Positions 22,545-32,117 of a stretch of 64,000 nucleotides of DNA are shown piece after piece. The stretch's first letter is position 1. Every line of letters starts with the position of its first letter. The stretch is taken from contig NZ_WWCS01000001.1 of NCBI RefSeq assembly GCF_009857535.1, positions 124,001-188,000 on the forward strand, read 5' to 3'. Made by a program: the position numbers and the translations under genes. A model generated the notes under the pieces. The model was not told the origin of the DNA. It worked only from the letters and a program-made list of their open reading frames with translations, and ran no database searches. This DNA comes from Duganella margarita. GTDB taxonomy: Bacteria; Pseudomonadota; Gammaproteobacteria; Burkholderiales; Burkholderiaceae_D.

Positions 22545-22558
22545 TGAAACTAGTTTCA
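22545..22558. promoter_or_regulatory. 14-base perfect palindrome in the 22406-22623 gap
   Basis: TGAAACTAGTTTCA is fully self-complementary. It lies between the XRE gene's 3' end and the small hypothetical gene's 5' end. The same TTTCA/TGAAA half-sites occur in the upstream region of the XRE gene (TTTCACGTTGCTTCATGAAA, about 23041-23060), so both could be sites for that regulator. This is an inference from similarity alone. Confidence 0.35.
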
Positions 22559-22623
22559 TGCATGTAAAGGTCCGCCAGCGCTAAACCTGGTTCCCCTATT
22601 TCCGTAGTAATACGTAAAAATAA

Positions 22624-23031
22624 CTACTTTTGGTAGTTGACACGCACCAGCATCCGGATAAATTCCCGCGCAATCTGGCGATGATGCTCGTCCAGCCGCT
22701 GCAAATCGGCGATCAGTTTGACGTCGGCCGATTCAAAGCGCGACAGGTTGGCGCCGTTGTCGCCGTTCGGCGCGCCTTCTTCCGGGCCGCCAAAGCGCAA
22801 CCACTCGGCCGGCACGCCCAGCCATTGGGCGATCATGCGCAGCTTCTCCTGCGTGGGGATCGCCTCGCCAACCAGCCATTTGCGGGCGGCGTGCACGGTA
22901 ATGGGGCGACCATCGAACCGAATATTGAATTCGCGCGCTAGCCGGGTCGGGCTGTCGGGCGAATAATGGGCGTTCTTGAGAGCCTGTTGGAGTCGCTGGC
23001 TAAAGCTTTCGCGTTCATTAGAGGAATTCAT
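22624..23031 (-). CDS. XRE/CI-type helix-turn-helix regulator
   Basis: A 135-residue DNA-binding protein. The N-terminal domain (residues about 9-75) contains SPTRLAREFNIRF, TVHAARKWLVGEAIP as the recognition helix and KLRMIAQWLGVPAEWLRFG. The C-terminal part is a helical segment (DVKLIADLQRLDEHHRQIAREFIRML) that probably dimerises. It resembles the stand-alone phage-repressor-like regulators frequent in Oxalobacteraceae. Targets are unknown. Confidence 0.8.
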   Translation of the reverse strand: MNSSNERESFSQRLQQALKNAHYSPDSPTRLAREFNIRFDGRPITVHAARKWLVGEAIPTQEKLRMIAQWLGVPAEWLRFGGPEEGAPNGDNGANLSRFESADVKLIADLQRLDEHHRQIAREFIRMLVRVNYQK

Positions 23032-23337
23032 ATTGACACTATTTCACGTTGCTTCATGAAAGTCAGTCTCTGCGGGAATCGCCTCAACTGTGACTTTATG
23101 GGATTTTATAATTAACATTTATCCTCTGCCAGTACCACCGTCAGTGGAATAACCAGGCGAATTTTATTCGGTCCAGAAGCGCGGATGAATATCATCCTGC
23201 CGCGCTGCCTTTCACGTCGCACGATACCATTGCGCATGCCTGCGGTCACGCTGAGGCCGCTGGCAGATGCGGCAACGGTGTGTTTCGCGCTACAATGACT
23301 TTGCCGTTAACGTAAACGGAAACTACTTAGACCACCC
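23032..23337. other. Intergenic region between the XRE regulator and liuR
   Basis: These 306 bases hold the divergent upstream regions of the XRE gene and liuR. The left 100 bases are AT-rich (TTTTATAATTAACATTTATCC). The right end carries TACAAT (23291-23296) and the LiuR-like operator at 23304. I see no additional coding region or RNA in the rest. Confidence 0.5.
23291..23319 (+). promoter_or_regulatory. liuR promoter -10 and LiuR-like operator (site A)
   Basis: A TACAAT -10 box is followed seven bases later by the semi-palindrome CCGTTAACGTAAACGG (23304-23319), which would cover the transcription start. The core (GTTAACGTAAAC) is shared with sites B and C, so LiuR probably regulates its own gene here. 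Confidence 0.65.
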
Positions 23338-23727
23338 ATGTCCACCTACACCATTACCGAACTGGCGCGCGAATTCGACATCACCGCGCGCGCAATCCGC
23401 TTTTACGAAGACCAGGGCCTGCTGAGCCCGTCGCGTGAAGGCGCCGGCGGCCGCAACCGCGTCTACACGCCGCGCGACCGCACCCGGCTCAAGCTGACCC
23501 TGCGCGGCAAGCGCCTCGGCCTGTCGCTGGCCGAAATCAAGAGCCTGGTCGACATGTACGAGACGCCCAAGGATTCGGCGGCACAGATGCACCGCTTCCT
23601 GACCGTGCTGGCGCAGCACCGCGAAACGCTGGAACAACAGCGCGAAGACATCGAAATGTCGCTGGCCGAGATCCAGGCCCACGAAGACGAATGCAAACGC
23701 ATGCTGGAAGCCCACGCCGTGACGTGA
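23338..23727 (+). CDS. liuR: MerR-family regulator of leucine/isovalerate degradation
   Basis: A 129-residue MerR-type regulator: the helix-turn-helix is YTITELAREFDITARAIRFYEDQGLL, the wing contains GGRNRVYTPRD, and a C-terminal coiled coil follows (about residues 80-125). It lacks the metal-binding cysteines of MerR/CueR. The adjacent isovaleryl-CoA dehydrogenase gene and the operators at 23304, 23736 and 51253 support LiuR. In proteobacteria LiuR is known as a repressor of the liu genes that responds to pathway intermediates. Confidence 0.9.
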   Translation: MSTYTITELAREFDITARAIRFYEDQGLLSPSREGAGGRNRVYTPRDRTRLKLTLRGKRLGLSLAEIKSLVDMYETPKDSAAQMHRFLTVLAQHRETLEQQREDIEMSLAEIQAHEDECKRMLEAHAVT

Positions 23728-23735
23728 GCACTGCT

Positions 23736-23769
23736 TGACGTTTACGTTAACGTCACATCGGCGTATCAT
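23736..23769 (+). promoter_or_regulatory. liuA promoter with LiuR-like operator (site B)
   Basis: The semi-palindrome TGACGTTTACGTTAACGTCA spans 23736-23755. A promoter can be read as TTTACG (23741-23746), a 17-base spacer and TATCAT (23764-23769), so the operator overlaps the -35 box. That geometry fits repression. It lies 35 bases upstream of the liuA start. Confidence 0.65.
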
Positions 23770-23804
23770 GGCCGCTCCGGACCCAAAACAGAATAGAGGA
23801 AGAC

Positions 23805-24989
23805 ATGCTCCATCTCCCAGGCCTGACCTTTGACCATGGCGAGGATATCGCCGCGCTGCGCGAGGCCGTGCAGCAATTCGCCGCCGCCGAGATCGCCCCG
23901 CGCGCGGCCGAAATCGACCGCAGCGACCAGTTCCCGATGGACCTGTGGCGCAAGATGGGCGAACTGGGCGTGCTCGGCATCACCGTGCCGGAAGAGTACG
24001 GCGGCGCCAACATGGGCTACCTGGCCCACATCGTGGCGATGGAGGAAATCTCGCGCGCCTCGGCCTCGGTCGGCCTGTCGTATGGCGCCCACTCGAACCT
24101 GTGCGTCAACCAGATCAAGCGCAACGGCACCGAAGAACAAAAACAAAAATACCTGCCCAAGCTGATTTCCGGCGAGTACATCGGCGCGCTGGCCATGTCC
24201 GAGCCGAACGCCGGTTCCGACGTGGTCAGCATGAAGCTGCGCGCCGAGTTCAAGGGCGACCGCTGGGTGCTGAACGGCACCAAGATGTGGATCACCAACG
24301 GCCCCGACGCCGACGTGCTGGTGGTCTACGCCAAGAACGATCTGGAAGCCGGTCCGAAAGGCATGACCGCCTTCCTGATCGAAAAAGGCTACAAGGGCTT
24401 CTCGATCGCGCAGAAGCTCGACAAGCTGGGCATGCGCGGTTCGCACACCGGCGAGCTGGTGTTTGAGGATTGCGAAGTGCCGGCCGAGAACGTGCTGGGC
24501 GGCCTGGGCAAGGGCGTCAACGTGCTGATGTCCGGCCTCGACTTCGAACGCACCGTGCTGTCCGGCGGCCCGCTGGGCATCATGCAGGCGTGCATGGACG
24601 TGGTGGTGCCCTACACCCACGACCGCAAACAGTTCGGCCAGCCGATCGGCGAGTTCCAGCTGATGCAAGGCAAAATCGCCGACATGTACTCGACCATGAT
24701 GGCGTCCAAGGCGTATGTGTACGCGGTCGGCCAGGCCTGCGACCGCGCCACCTCGCCGGAGCAGATCCGCAACCTGCGCAAGGACGCCGCTGGCGCCATC
24801 CTGTACAGCGCCGAGAAGGCCACCTGGATGGCCGGCGAGGCGATCCAGACGCTGGGCGGCAATGGCTACATCAATGAATATCCCGTCGGCCGCCTGTGGC
24901 GCGACGCCAAGCTGTATGAAATCGGCGCCGGCACCAGCGAAATCCGCCGCATGCTGATCGGCCGCGAGCTGTTCGCCGAAACCCGTTAA
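23805..24989 (+). CDS. liuA: Isovaleryl-CoA dehydrogenase
   Basis: A 394-residue acyl-CoA dehydrogenase that oxidises isovaleryl-CoA to 3-methylcrotonyl-CoA in leucine breakdown, passing electrons to ETF. The catalytic glutamate position typical of isovaleryl-CoA dehydrogenase is Glu248 in [17 protein letters not shown]; ordinary short-chain enzymes carry it near the C-terminus instead, and here that site is [12 protein letters not shown]-binding motifs [15 protein letters not shown] and [16 protein letters not shown] are present. It follows liuR and the LiuR-like operator. Confidence 0.95.
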   Translation: MLHLPGLTFDHGEDIAALREAVQQFAAAEIAPRAAEIDRSDQFPMDLWRKMGELGVLGITVPEEYGGANMGYLAHIVAMEEISRASASVGLSYGAHSNLCVNQIKRNGTEEQKQKYLPKLISGEYIGALAMSEPNAGSDVVSMKLRAEFKGDRWVLNGTKMWITNGPDADVLVVYAKNDLEAGPKGMTAFLIEKGYKGFSIAQKLDKLGMRGSHTGELVFEDCEVPAENVLGGLGKGVNVLMSGLDFERTVLSGGPLGIMQACMDVVVPYTHDRKQFGQPIGEFQLMQGKIADMYSTMMASKAYVYAVGQACDRATSPEQIRNLRKDAAGAILYSAEKATWMAGEAIQTLGGNGYINEYPVGRLWRDAKLYEIGAGTSEIRRMLIGRELFAETR

Positions 24990-25002
24990 TGGAGATTTGA
25001 AC

Positions 25003-26202
25003 ATGCATGATCCTGTCGTTATCGTGGGCGCTGCCCGCACCCCCATGGGCGCCTTCCAGGGCGACTTTTCCGCCAAGGCCGCGCACGACCTGGGCGCCGT
25101 CGCCATCCAGGCCGCCGTCGAGCGCTCCGGCATCGACGGCAAGCTGGTGGAACACGTCTACTTCGGCAACTGCCTGATGGCGGGCCAGGGCCAGGCGCCG
25201 GCACGCCAGGCGCTGTTGAAAGCCGGCCTGCCGACGTCCACCGGCGCCGTCACGCTGTCCAAGATGTGCGGTTCGGCCATGCAGGCCGCGATCTTCGCGC
25301 ACGACCAGCTGATCGCCGGCAGCGCCGACGTGGTGATCGCCGGCGGCATGGAGTCGATGACCAACGCGCCATACCTGGTGCCGAAGGCGCGCGGCGGCTA
25401 CCGCATCGGCCACGGCATGCTGTTCGATCACATGATGTACGACGGCCTGGAAGACGCCTACTCGCGCAACGAGAAAACCGGCGAAGGCCGCTCGATGGGC
25501 ACTTTCGCCGAAGAGTGCTCGGCCAAGTACGCGTTCACGCGTGAGGCGCAGGACAACTTCGCCATCGAATCGGTGAAGCGCGCGCAGGTCGCCACCAGCG
25601 AAGGCTACTTCAAGTGGGAAATCGCGCCGGTTACCGTGACCTCGCGCGCCGGTGATACCGTCATCGACAAGGACGAAGGCCCGCTGAAAGCCAAGGTGGA
25701 AAAGATCCCGACGCTGCGCGCCGCCTTCAAGAAGGACGGCACCATTACCGCTGCCTCGTCGTCGTCGATCAACGACGGCGCCGCCGCGCTGGTGATGATG
25801 CGCGAATCGAAAGCGAAAGAACTGGGCCTGACGCCGATCGCCCGTATCCACGGCCACGCTACCTTTGCGCAGGAACCGAACCTGTTCACCACCGCACCGA
25901 TCGGCGCCATCGAAAAGCTGTACAAGAAAACCGGCTGGGGCACCAAGGACGTCGACCTGTTCGAGATTAACGAAGCCTTCGCCGCCGTGCCGATGGCGGC
26001 GATGCACGATCTGGACATCCCGCACGACAAGGTCAACATCCACGGCGGCGCCTGCGCGCTGGGCCACCCGATCGGCGCTTCCGGCGCGCGCATCATCGTC
26101 ACGCTGCTGGGCGCCTTGAAACGCACCGGCGGCAAGAAGGGCGTGGCGGCGCTGTGCATCGGCGGCGGCGAAGCGACCGCGATGGCAGTGGAGCTGCTGT
26201 AA
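25003..26202 (+). CDS. Acetyl-CoA C-acetyltransferase (thiolase)
   Basis: A 399-residue type II thiolase. The nucleophile is Cys89 (KMCGSAMQA), and the C-terminal His and Cys are in GGACALGHPIGASGAR and CIGGGEATA; the NEAF motif is present (EINEAFAAVP). It can cleave acetoacetyl-CoA made at the end of leucine degradation. The ATG at 25003 is preceded by GGAG 8 bases upstream, 13 bases after liuA, so the genes are co-transcribed. Confidence 0.95.
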   Translation: MHDPVVIVGAARTPMGAFQGDFSAKAAHDLGAVAIQAAVERSGIDGKLVEHVYFGNCLMAGQGQAPARQALLKAGLPTSTGAVTLSKMCGSAMQAAIFAHDQLIAGSADVVIAGGMESMTNAPYLVPKARGGYRIGHGMLFDHMMYDGLEDAYSRNEKTGEGRSMGTFAEECSAKYAFTREAQDNFAIESVKRAQVATSEGYFKWEIAPVTVTSRAGDTVIDKDEGPLKAKVEKIPTLRAAFKKDGTITAASSSSINDGAAALVMMRESKAKELGLTPIARIHGHATFAQEPNLFTTAPIGAIEKLYKKTGWGTKDVDLFEINEAFAAVPMAAMHDLDIPHDKVNIHGGACALGHPIGASGARIIVTLLGALKRTGGKKGVAALCIGGGEATAMAVELL

Positions 26203-26877
26203 ATGGCGACGGCACTGATTATCGGCGCCTCGCGCGGCATTGGGCTGGAGCTGGTCAAGCAATACCGCAACGACGGCTGGCGCGTGATCGCCACCGCGCG
26301 CAAGCAGGAAGACTGCGACGCGCTGGCGGCGCTGGGCGCCGAGCCGCACAAGCTGGATGTGACCAACCTGGAAGCGGTGGCCGGCATCGGCTGGAAGCTG
26401 GATGGCGAAGAACTGGATGTCGCCATCCTGAACGCGGGCGTGTACGGCCCGCGCCACGACGGCTTTCCGGCGCAGGCCGACTTTGACGCGGTGATGCATA
26501 CCAATGTGCTGGCGGCGATGCGTTTGCTGCCGGTGCTGGCGCCGCTGGTGTGCGCGTCGCGTGGCGATGGCAAGCTGGCGGTACTGTCCTCGCGTATGGG
26601 ATCGCTGAGCGAGCGCACCTCGCCTTCGGGATCGCTGTACCGCGCCAGCAAGGCTGCGCTGAATTCCGTACTGATCGACACCGCGCTGGTGTTCGGCAAA
26701 CAGGGCGCCACCTGCGTGGCCTTCCATCCAGGCTGGGTACAGACCGACATGGGCGGCGCCGGCGCCGACATCACGGTGGAGCAAAGCGCCAGCGGCATCC
26801 GCGCTACGCTGGCCGGATTGGCAGCCTCCGAAGTCGCCGTCTACCGCAGCTACGACGGTACGGAAATCGGCTGGTAA
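26203..26877 (+). CDS. Short-chain dehydrogenase/reductase (SDR)
   Basis: A 224-residue SDR with the NAD(P)-binding motif [11 protein letters not shown] at the N-terminus, the LNAGVYG strand and the catalytic YRASK (about residues 146-150). The ATG directly abuts the TAA of the thiolase gene. The substrate is unknown; the position suggests an acyl or hydroxyacyl compound of branched-chain amino-acid breakdown, which is an inference. Confidence 0.9.
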   Translation: MATALIIGASRGIGLELVKQYRNDGWRVIATARKQEDCDALAALGAEPHKLDVTNLEAVAGIGWKLDGEELDVAILNAGVYGPRHDGFPAQADFDAVMHTNVLAAMRLLPVLAPLVCASRGDGKLAVLSSRMGSLSERTSPSGSLYRASKAALNSVLIDTALVFGKQGATCVAFHPGWVQTDMGGAGADITVEQSASGIRATLAGLAASEVAVYRSYDGTEIGW

Positions 26878-26894
26878 ACCCCGCACAGCCAGGC

Positions 26895-26924
26895 GGGGTC
26901 TGACCCCATACGGGGTCAGACCCC
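26895..26924. repeat. Tandem GGGGTC-GACCCC palindromes
   Basis: Two perfect hairpins with six-base arms and a one-base centre, GGGGTCTGACCCC (26895-26907) and GGGGTCAGACCCC (26912-26924), are separated by ATAC. The two are also inverted repeats of each other. The core resembles the GGGACGGAGTC copies at the ends of the RAYT unit at 11930-12758. Probably a REP-type element in the gap between the SDR and acyl-CoA dehydrogenase genes. Confidence 0.75.
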
Positions 26925-26965
26925 TGCAACGGTTTGCGGGTCAACTATAAAAACCGAGACACACA

Positions 26966-28093
26966 ATGATACTGAGCCAGGAACACGAAATGATTCGCGA
27001 CGCCCTGCGCGCTTTCGCGCAGGACCGTCTCGCCCCCAACGCCGCCCGCTGGGACAAGGAACACCACTTTCCCAGGGAAGAACTGAAGGAGCTGGCGGCG
27101 CTGGGCGCATTCGGTGTCGCGGTGCCGGAACCACTGGGCGGCGCGGGCATGGATTACGTCTCGCTGGCCCTGGTGCTGGAAGAAATCGCGGCCGGTGACG
27201 GCGGCACCTCCACCATCATCTCGGTCAACAACTGCCCGGTATGCAGCATCGGCATGATGTACGCCAACGCGCGGCAAAAAGAACAATGGCTGCGGCCCCT
27301 GGCGCAAGGCGACATGCTCGGCGCCTTCTGCCTCACCGAACCGCACACCGGTAGCGACGCCGCCGCCCTGCGCACCACCGCCACCCGCGATGGCGACCAC
27401 TATGTGCTGAACGGCGTCAAACAATTCATCACCAGCGGCAAGCACGCCGACGTGGCGATCGTCATGGCCGTCACCGACAAGAACGCCGGCAAGAAAGGCA
27501 TCAGCGCCTTCTGGGTGCCGACGTCGACGCCGGGCTACATCGTCGCGGGCATCGAGCAGAAGATGGGCCAGCACTCGTCCGACACCGCGCAAATCGTGTT
27601 TGAAAACTGCCGCATCCCGGCCGAGAATCTGATTGGCGAAGAAGGCCAGGGCTACAAGATCGCCTTGTCCGGACTGGAGGGAGGCCGCATCGGCATCGCC
27701 TCGCAATCGGTCGGCATGGCGCGTTCCGCCTACGAAGCCGCGTTACGCTACGCGCGCGAACGAGAAAGCTTCGGCAAGCCGATTTTCGAGCATCAATCGG
27801 TGCAATTCAAACTGGCGGAAATGGCGATGCAGATCGAAGCCGCGCGCCAGCTGATCCTGCACGCCGCGTCGATGAAAGACGCCGGCTTGCCGTGCCTGAA
27901 AGAAGCCGCCATGGCCAAGCTGTTCGCCTCCGAAATGGCGGAGAAGGTGTGCTCCGATGCGATCCAGATCCATGGCGGCTACGGCTACGTCAGCGACTTC
28001 CCGGTGGAACGCATCTACCGCGACGCCCGCGTATGCCAGATCTACGAAGGCACCAGCGACATCCAGAAAATCCTGATCGCCCGCGCGCTCTAA
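26966..28093 (+). CDS. Acyl-CoA dehydrogenase (short/branched chain)
   Basis: A 375-residue acyl-CoA dehydrogenase of the short-chain type. The catalytic base is the Glu in IYEGTSDIQKILIAR near the C-terminus, unlike the isovaleryl-CoA dehydrogenase upstream. FAD/CoA contacts are CLTEPHTGSDAAAL and QFITSGKHADVAIVMA. In the liu neighbourhood a role with 2-methylbutyryl- or isobutyryl-CoA is plausible but not shown by the sequence. It is separated from the SDR gene by the palindrome pair. Confidence 0.92.
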   Translation: MILSQEHEMIRDALRAFAQDRLAPNAARWDKEHHFPREELKELAALGAFGVAVPEPLGGAGMDYVSLALVLEEIAAGDGGTSTIISVNNCPVCSIGMMYANARQKEQWLRPLAQGDMLGAFCLTEPHTGSDAAALRTTATRDGDHYVLNGVKQFITSGKHADVAIVMAVTDKNAGKKGISAFWVPTSTPGYIVAGIEQKMGQHSSDTAQIVFENCRIPAENLIGEEGQGYKIALSGLEGGRIGIASQSVGMARSAYEAALRYARERESFGKPIFEHQSVQFKLAEMAMQIEAARQLILHAASMKDAGLPCLKEAAMAKLFASEMAEKVCSDAIQIHGGYGYVSDFPVERIYRDARVCQIYEGTSDIQKILIARAL

Positions 28094-28098
28094 CCCTC

Positions 28099-28126
28099 GT
28101 CATTCCCGCGTAGGCGGGAATCCATA
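28099..28126. repeat. Left half of a repeat pair flanking the GIY-YIG gene
   Basis: A 28-base unit with the core ATTCCCGCG-TAG-GCGGGAAT. It is the exact inverted counterpart of 28507-28534 except for one central base. It begins 6 bases after the acyl-CoA dehydrogenase stop codon. Confidence 0.85.
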
Positions 28127-28133
28127 ACCCGCT

Positions 28134-28427
28134 TCAAACACAGATATCCAAAAACAAATCCCGCCATAAGGGATTTGTTTTCTGTATCAGCTCAATCTTC
28201 CAATCACGCCGCCATTTCTTGATCTGCTTTTCTCGAGTAATGGCAGCGTAGATATCTGTGTGCTGTTCGAACCAAACCAACTGCTTGACGTGATATTGTT
28301 TGGTGAAACCATCGACCACGCCCCCACGATGCTGCCAGACGCGGCGAACGAGGTTTGATGTTACCCCGAGGTATAGCGTGCCATACATGCCGCTGGCCAT
28401 CATATAAACATAGCTGATCTTGTCCAT
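28134..28427 (-). CDS. GIY-YIG nuclease family protein
   Basis: A 97-residue single-domain GIY-YIG protein of the UPF0213/YhbQ-like group. The signature strands are YVYMMAS and LYLGVTSNLVRRVWQHR (Arg at the catalytic helix), followed by VWFEQHTDIYAAITREKQIKKW, which contains the conserved Glu. It ends with NPLWRDLF, typical of these small members. It sits alone on the minus strand between two inverted 28-base repeats (28099-28126 and 28507-28534). Its cellular target is not known; related proteins are nucleases on unusual DNA structures. The last 50 bases of coding sequence also form a terminator-like hairpin. Confidence 0.92.
   Translation of the reverse strand: MDKISYVYMMASGMYGTLYLGVTSNLVRRVWQHRGGVVDGFTKQYHVKQLVWFEQHTDIYAAITREKQIKKWRRDWKIELIQKTNPLWRDLFLDICV
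28151..28181. terminator. 12-base hairpin in the 3' end of the GIY-YIG gene
   Basis: AAAACAAATCCC (28151-28162) and GGGATTTGTTTT (28170-28181) are a perfect 12-base inverted repeat with a seven-base loop. Read on the plus strand it ends in TTTT and could terminate the acyl-CoA dehydrogenase transcript; on the minus strand it ends in U5 but lies inside the coding sequence (codons for NPLWRDLF). Confidence 0.6.
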
Positions 28428-28506
28428 TTTTCTCTCGTCCTTCGATTCAGTGAGAAAAATGGTTGTGCTGTTGGGTGTAGCTAGCTTTGACTTAGCGCAT
28501 ATGTTC

Positions 28507-28534
28507 TATGGATTCCCGCGTACGCGGGAATGAC
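28507..28534. repeat. Right half of the repeat pair flanking the GIY-YIG gene
   Basis: Inverted copy of 28099-28126 with one mismatch in 28 bases. Immediately right of it is the end of the flavin reductase gene. Confidence 0.85.
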
Positions 28535-28539
28535 GGTGG

Positions 28540-29127
28540 CTATTTTGCTCCTGTGGCATCTGCCACCACCGCTTCGCCGATGGCGTAGAAATTGCCGCCG
28601 GCGATGTAGTGCAGGCTGCGCCACTGCGGATCGGCGTTTTCGAAAGCCCAGTGGCCGTTCTGGAAGACGCGATCGTCCGCATACGCAGCCACCACTTCGC
28701 CGATGAACAGATCGTAGACCTGTTCATTGCGCGGCTCCGGCAGCACTTTGCAGATCAGCCACGCCGACGAACCCACCACCAGCGGCACATCGTAACCTTC
28801 AACCTTGAACAGCTGCACGCCGGCCTTGGCCAGCTTGTCCGGCATATCGACGGCGCTGGTGTGGCCGACATCGTAGGTCAGCTGCAGCTGCGCCATGTTC
28901 GGCACCTGCAGCACGAAGTAGCCGCTCTGCTCCACCAGCGGACGCGTAGCAGTGGCCTTGTCCAGCACCACGGTCACCTTCGGCGGCGCAAAATCCAGCG
29001 CGCACGACCACGCCGCCGACATCACATTCTCCACCCCGCCATGACTGGCCGACACCAGCACCGTCGGCCCGTGGTTCAATAAACGATATGCCTTCGCCAG
29101 CTCCACTGGCTTGATATGCTGATCCAA
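28540..29127 (-). CDS. Flavin reductase family protein
   Basis: A 195-residue FMN-binding split-barrel protein (DIM6/NTAB family). Motifs are NHGPTVLVSASHGGVENVMSA at the N-terminus, VLDKATATRPLVEQSGYFVLQ and a C-terminal HYIAGGNFYAIGE. I take the TTG at 29127 as start because AAGGAG lies six bases before it; no ATG is suitably placed. It follows the signal-peptidase-like gene by 10 bases and is the last gene of the ars-type unit. The role, perhaps reduced flavin supply, is unproven. Confidence 0.85.
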   Translation of the reverse strand: MDQHIKPVELAKAYRLLNHGPTVLVSASHGGVENVMSAAWSCALDFAPPKVTVVLDKATATRPLVEQSGYFVLQVPNMAQLQLTYDVGHTSAVDMPDKLAKAGVQLFKVEGYDVPLVVGSSAWLICKVLPEPRNEQVYDLFIGEVVAAYADDRVFQNGHWAFENADPQWRSLHYIAGGNFYAIGEAVVADATGAK

Positions 29128-29137
29128 TCCCTGCTCC

Positions 29138-30051
29138 TTAATTGCGCGGCATAGCGACGAACACCACCTTGCCAATCACCGCACTGGCAGGCACAAAGCC
29201 CCAGAAACGGCTGTCCATACTGTTATCCCGATTATCGCCCATGACGAAATAGCTCGCTGCCGGCACCGTGCAGCTCAGCGTCTCGCCATCGTCCGTGCAT
29301 TCTTTCGGCAGCGCCAGGTCGCCGCGCGGCATCCGCGCCGGCGCCTGTTCGCGCAAAAGAATGTCATGCTCTTGCCGGCCGAATTTCTCGCGATAGCGCT
29401 TCAGATACATTAGCCGCTCGTCGTCCAGATAGTCCTTCAGTTCCTGGCCGCGGCCATCCACGCCATTCACCAGCACATGCTTGTCGCGGTAGACGATTTT
29501 GTCGCCGGGCAGACCGACCACGCGCTTGATGTAGGACTGGCTCGGATCGACCGGAAAATCGAATACAAGGATATCGCCACGCTCCAGCTGCGCCGAAATC
29601 GCGCCATGACCGAGCCGGTGTCCCATGCTGCCGTAATAGCCGAAGCCCCACTTCTGCACCATCACATTGGCGCCGACCGGCAGCGCCGGAATCATCGCCG
29701 AGGAAGGGATCTTGAACGGCTCATACAAAAATACGCGCAGCGACACCATGACGATGGATGCCGCCACCGCCACGCCAACCAGCCCATACCAGCGCGAATG
29801 CCATGACCGCTGTTCATCAAATGTGCGCTCGCCAGCAAAGCGGTAGGCGCGCCAGATCCACAGCACCGTCAACGCCACCGAAATCAGGCCAAACAACAGC
29901 GGCGACTGATGACCGGGCACCAGGAAGCCGGCGGTGCCCACCACCAGCCCCGCCACAAAACTGAGCAACGCCCAGCGCGGTGCGCCGACATACAGGAACG
30001 CCAGCGGCGCGGCCAGGATACTCAGGACAACGGCAATCCACTTTTTAGGTT

Positions 30052-30055
<4 letters not shown>
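29138..30055 (-). CDS. Signal peptidase I-like protein with Ala at the nucleophile position
   Basis: A 305-residue S26-family protein. Four hydrophobic segments (residues about 6-24, 28-46, 52-70, 89-111) precede the periplasmic domain. Box B reads [10 protein letters not shown]: the residue just before Met121, which is the catalytic Ser in E. coli LepB (PSGSM), is Ala120 here. The general-base box [11 protein letters not shown] (Lys177) and the box [14 protein letters not shown] are intact. The start is TTG at 30055, with GGAG upstream, overlapping the arsB stop. Either Ser119 or Ser118 serves instead, or the protein is not an active peptidase. An active lepB should exist elsewhere in the genome. 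Confidence 0.85.
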
Positions 30056-31331
<1,276 letters not shown>

Positions 31332-31338
<7 letters not shown>

Positions 31339-31793
31339 GCCGCACCGAGCGTGCCGATGCGGTCCAGCGCCGCTTGCGACAACGTCGGCGCAGCCAGAAA
31401 CGCCTCAATGCGCGCGCGGATGATGCGGTAGGTCTGCTCGAAGGCCGCCTCGATTTCTTCATCGCTGCCCACCAGATGGCTCGGATCGTCCACGCCCCAA
31501 TGCGCGCGCAGCACCGGTCCCAGATACGCCGGACAAGTCTCGCCGGCCGCGCTGCCGCACACCGTGAGCACCGCATCCGGCGTCACCGGCAGCGCATCCC
31601 ACGATTTGCTGTAATAGCCTTCGGTGGAGATGCCTTTGCGCTGCAACAGCGCCACCGCGCGCGGATTCAGCTGGCCGGTCGGCTGGCTGCCGGCGCTGAG
31701 CGCTCGCCAGCCCTCGGGCGCCAGATGGTTGAAGATCGCCTCGCTCAACAAGGAGCGGCAGGAGTTACCGGTACACAGGAAAAGTATATTCAT
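31332..31793 (-). CDS. arsC: Arsenate reductase, LMW-phosphatase type
   Basis: A 153-residue low-molecular-weight phosphatase-fold protein. The P-loop is [13 protein letters not shown] (Cys-x5-Arg), and the later cysteine for thiol relay is in [18 protein letters not shown]. It reduces arsenate to arsenite for ArsB export, with thioredoxin as the likely reductant. It starts two bases after the arsR stop codon. Confidence 0.94.
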
Positions 31794-31795
31794 CG

Positions 31796-32089
31796 TTAGC
31801 AGGAGCTGCCACCGCAGCAGTTTTCAGTTAAAAATCCGATCAGTTCATTCATGGCGCCGGTATCGGCCGCGTAGATCACAAAGCGCCCGTCCTGGCGCGA
31901 TGAGATCAGGCCGGCATGCGCCAGCTCTTTCAGGTGAAACGACAGGGAAGATGGCGCAATCGCCAGTTGCTCGCCGATTTTGCTGGCGGCCAGGCCAGCC
32001 GGCCCGGTCTGCACCAGCAGGCGAAACACGGCCAGGCGGCTCTCTTGCGCCAGGGCCGCCAGCGCGGCCAGGGTTTGTTTGGTATCCAT
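31796..32089 (-). CDS. arsR: ArsR-type arsenite-responsive repressor
   Basis: A 97-residue winged-helix repressor (LAALAQESRLAVFRLLVQ; IAPSSLSFHLKELAHAGLI; GRFVIYAAD). The usual metal site in the recognition helix (ELCVCDL) is absent. Instead three cysteines sit at the extreme C-terminus (Cys91, Cys92 and Cys97 in CCGGSSC), as in the AfArsR type of Acidithiobacillus. I use the ATG at 32089. It is the first gene of arsR-arsC-arsB and probably binds the inverted repeat at 32118-32139. Confidence 0.93.
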   Translation of the reverse strand: MDTKQTLAALAALAQESRLAVFRLLVQTGPAGLAASKIGEQLAIAPSSLSFHLKELAHAGLISSRQDGRFVIYAADTGAMNELIGFLTENCCGGSSC

Positions 32090-32117
32090 GCGGCCTATGC
32101 TAGCGCATATAATTCCA

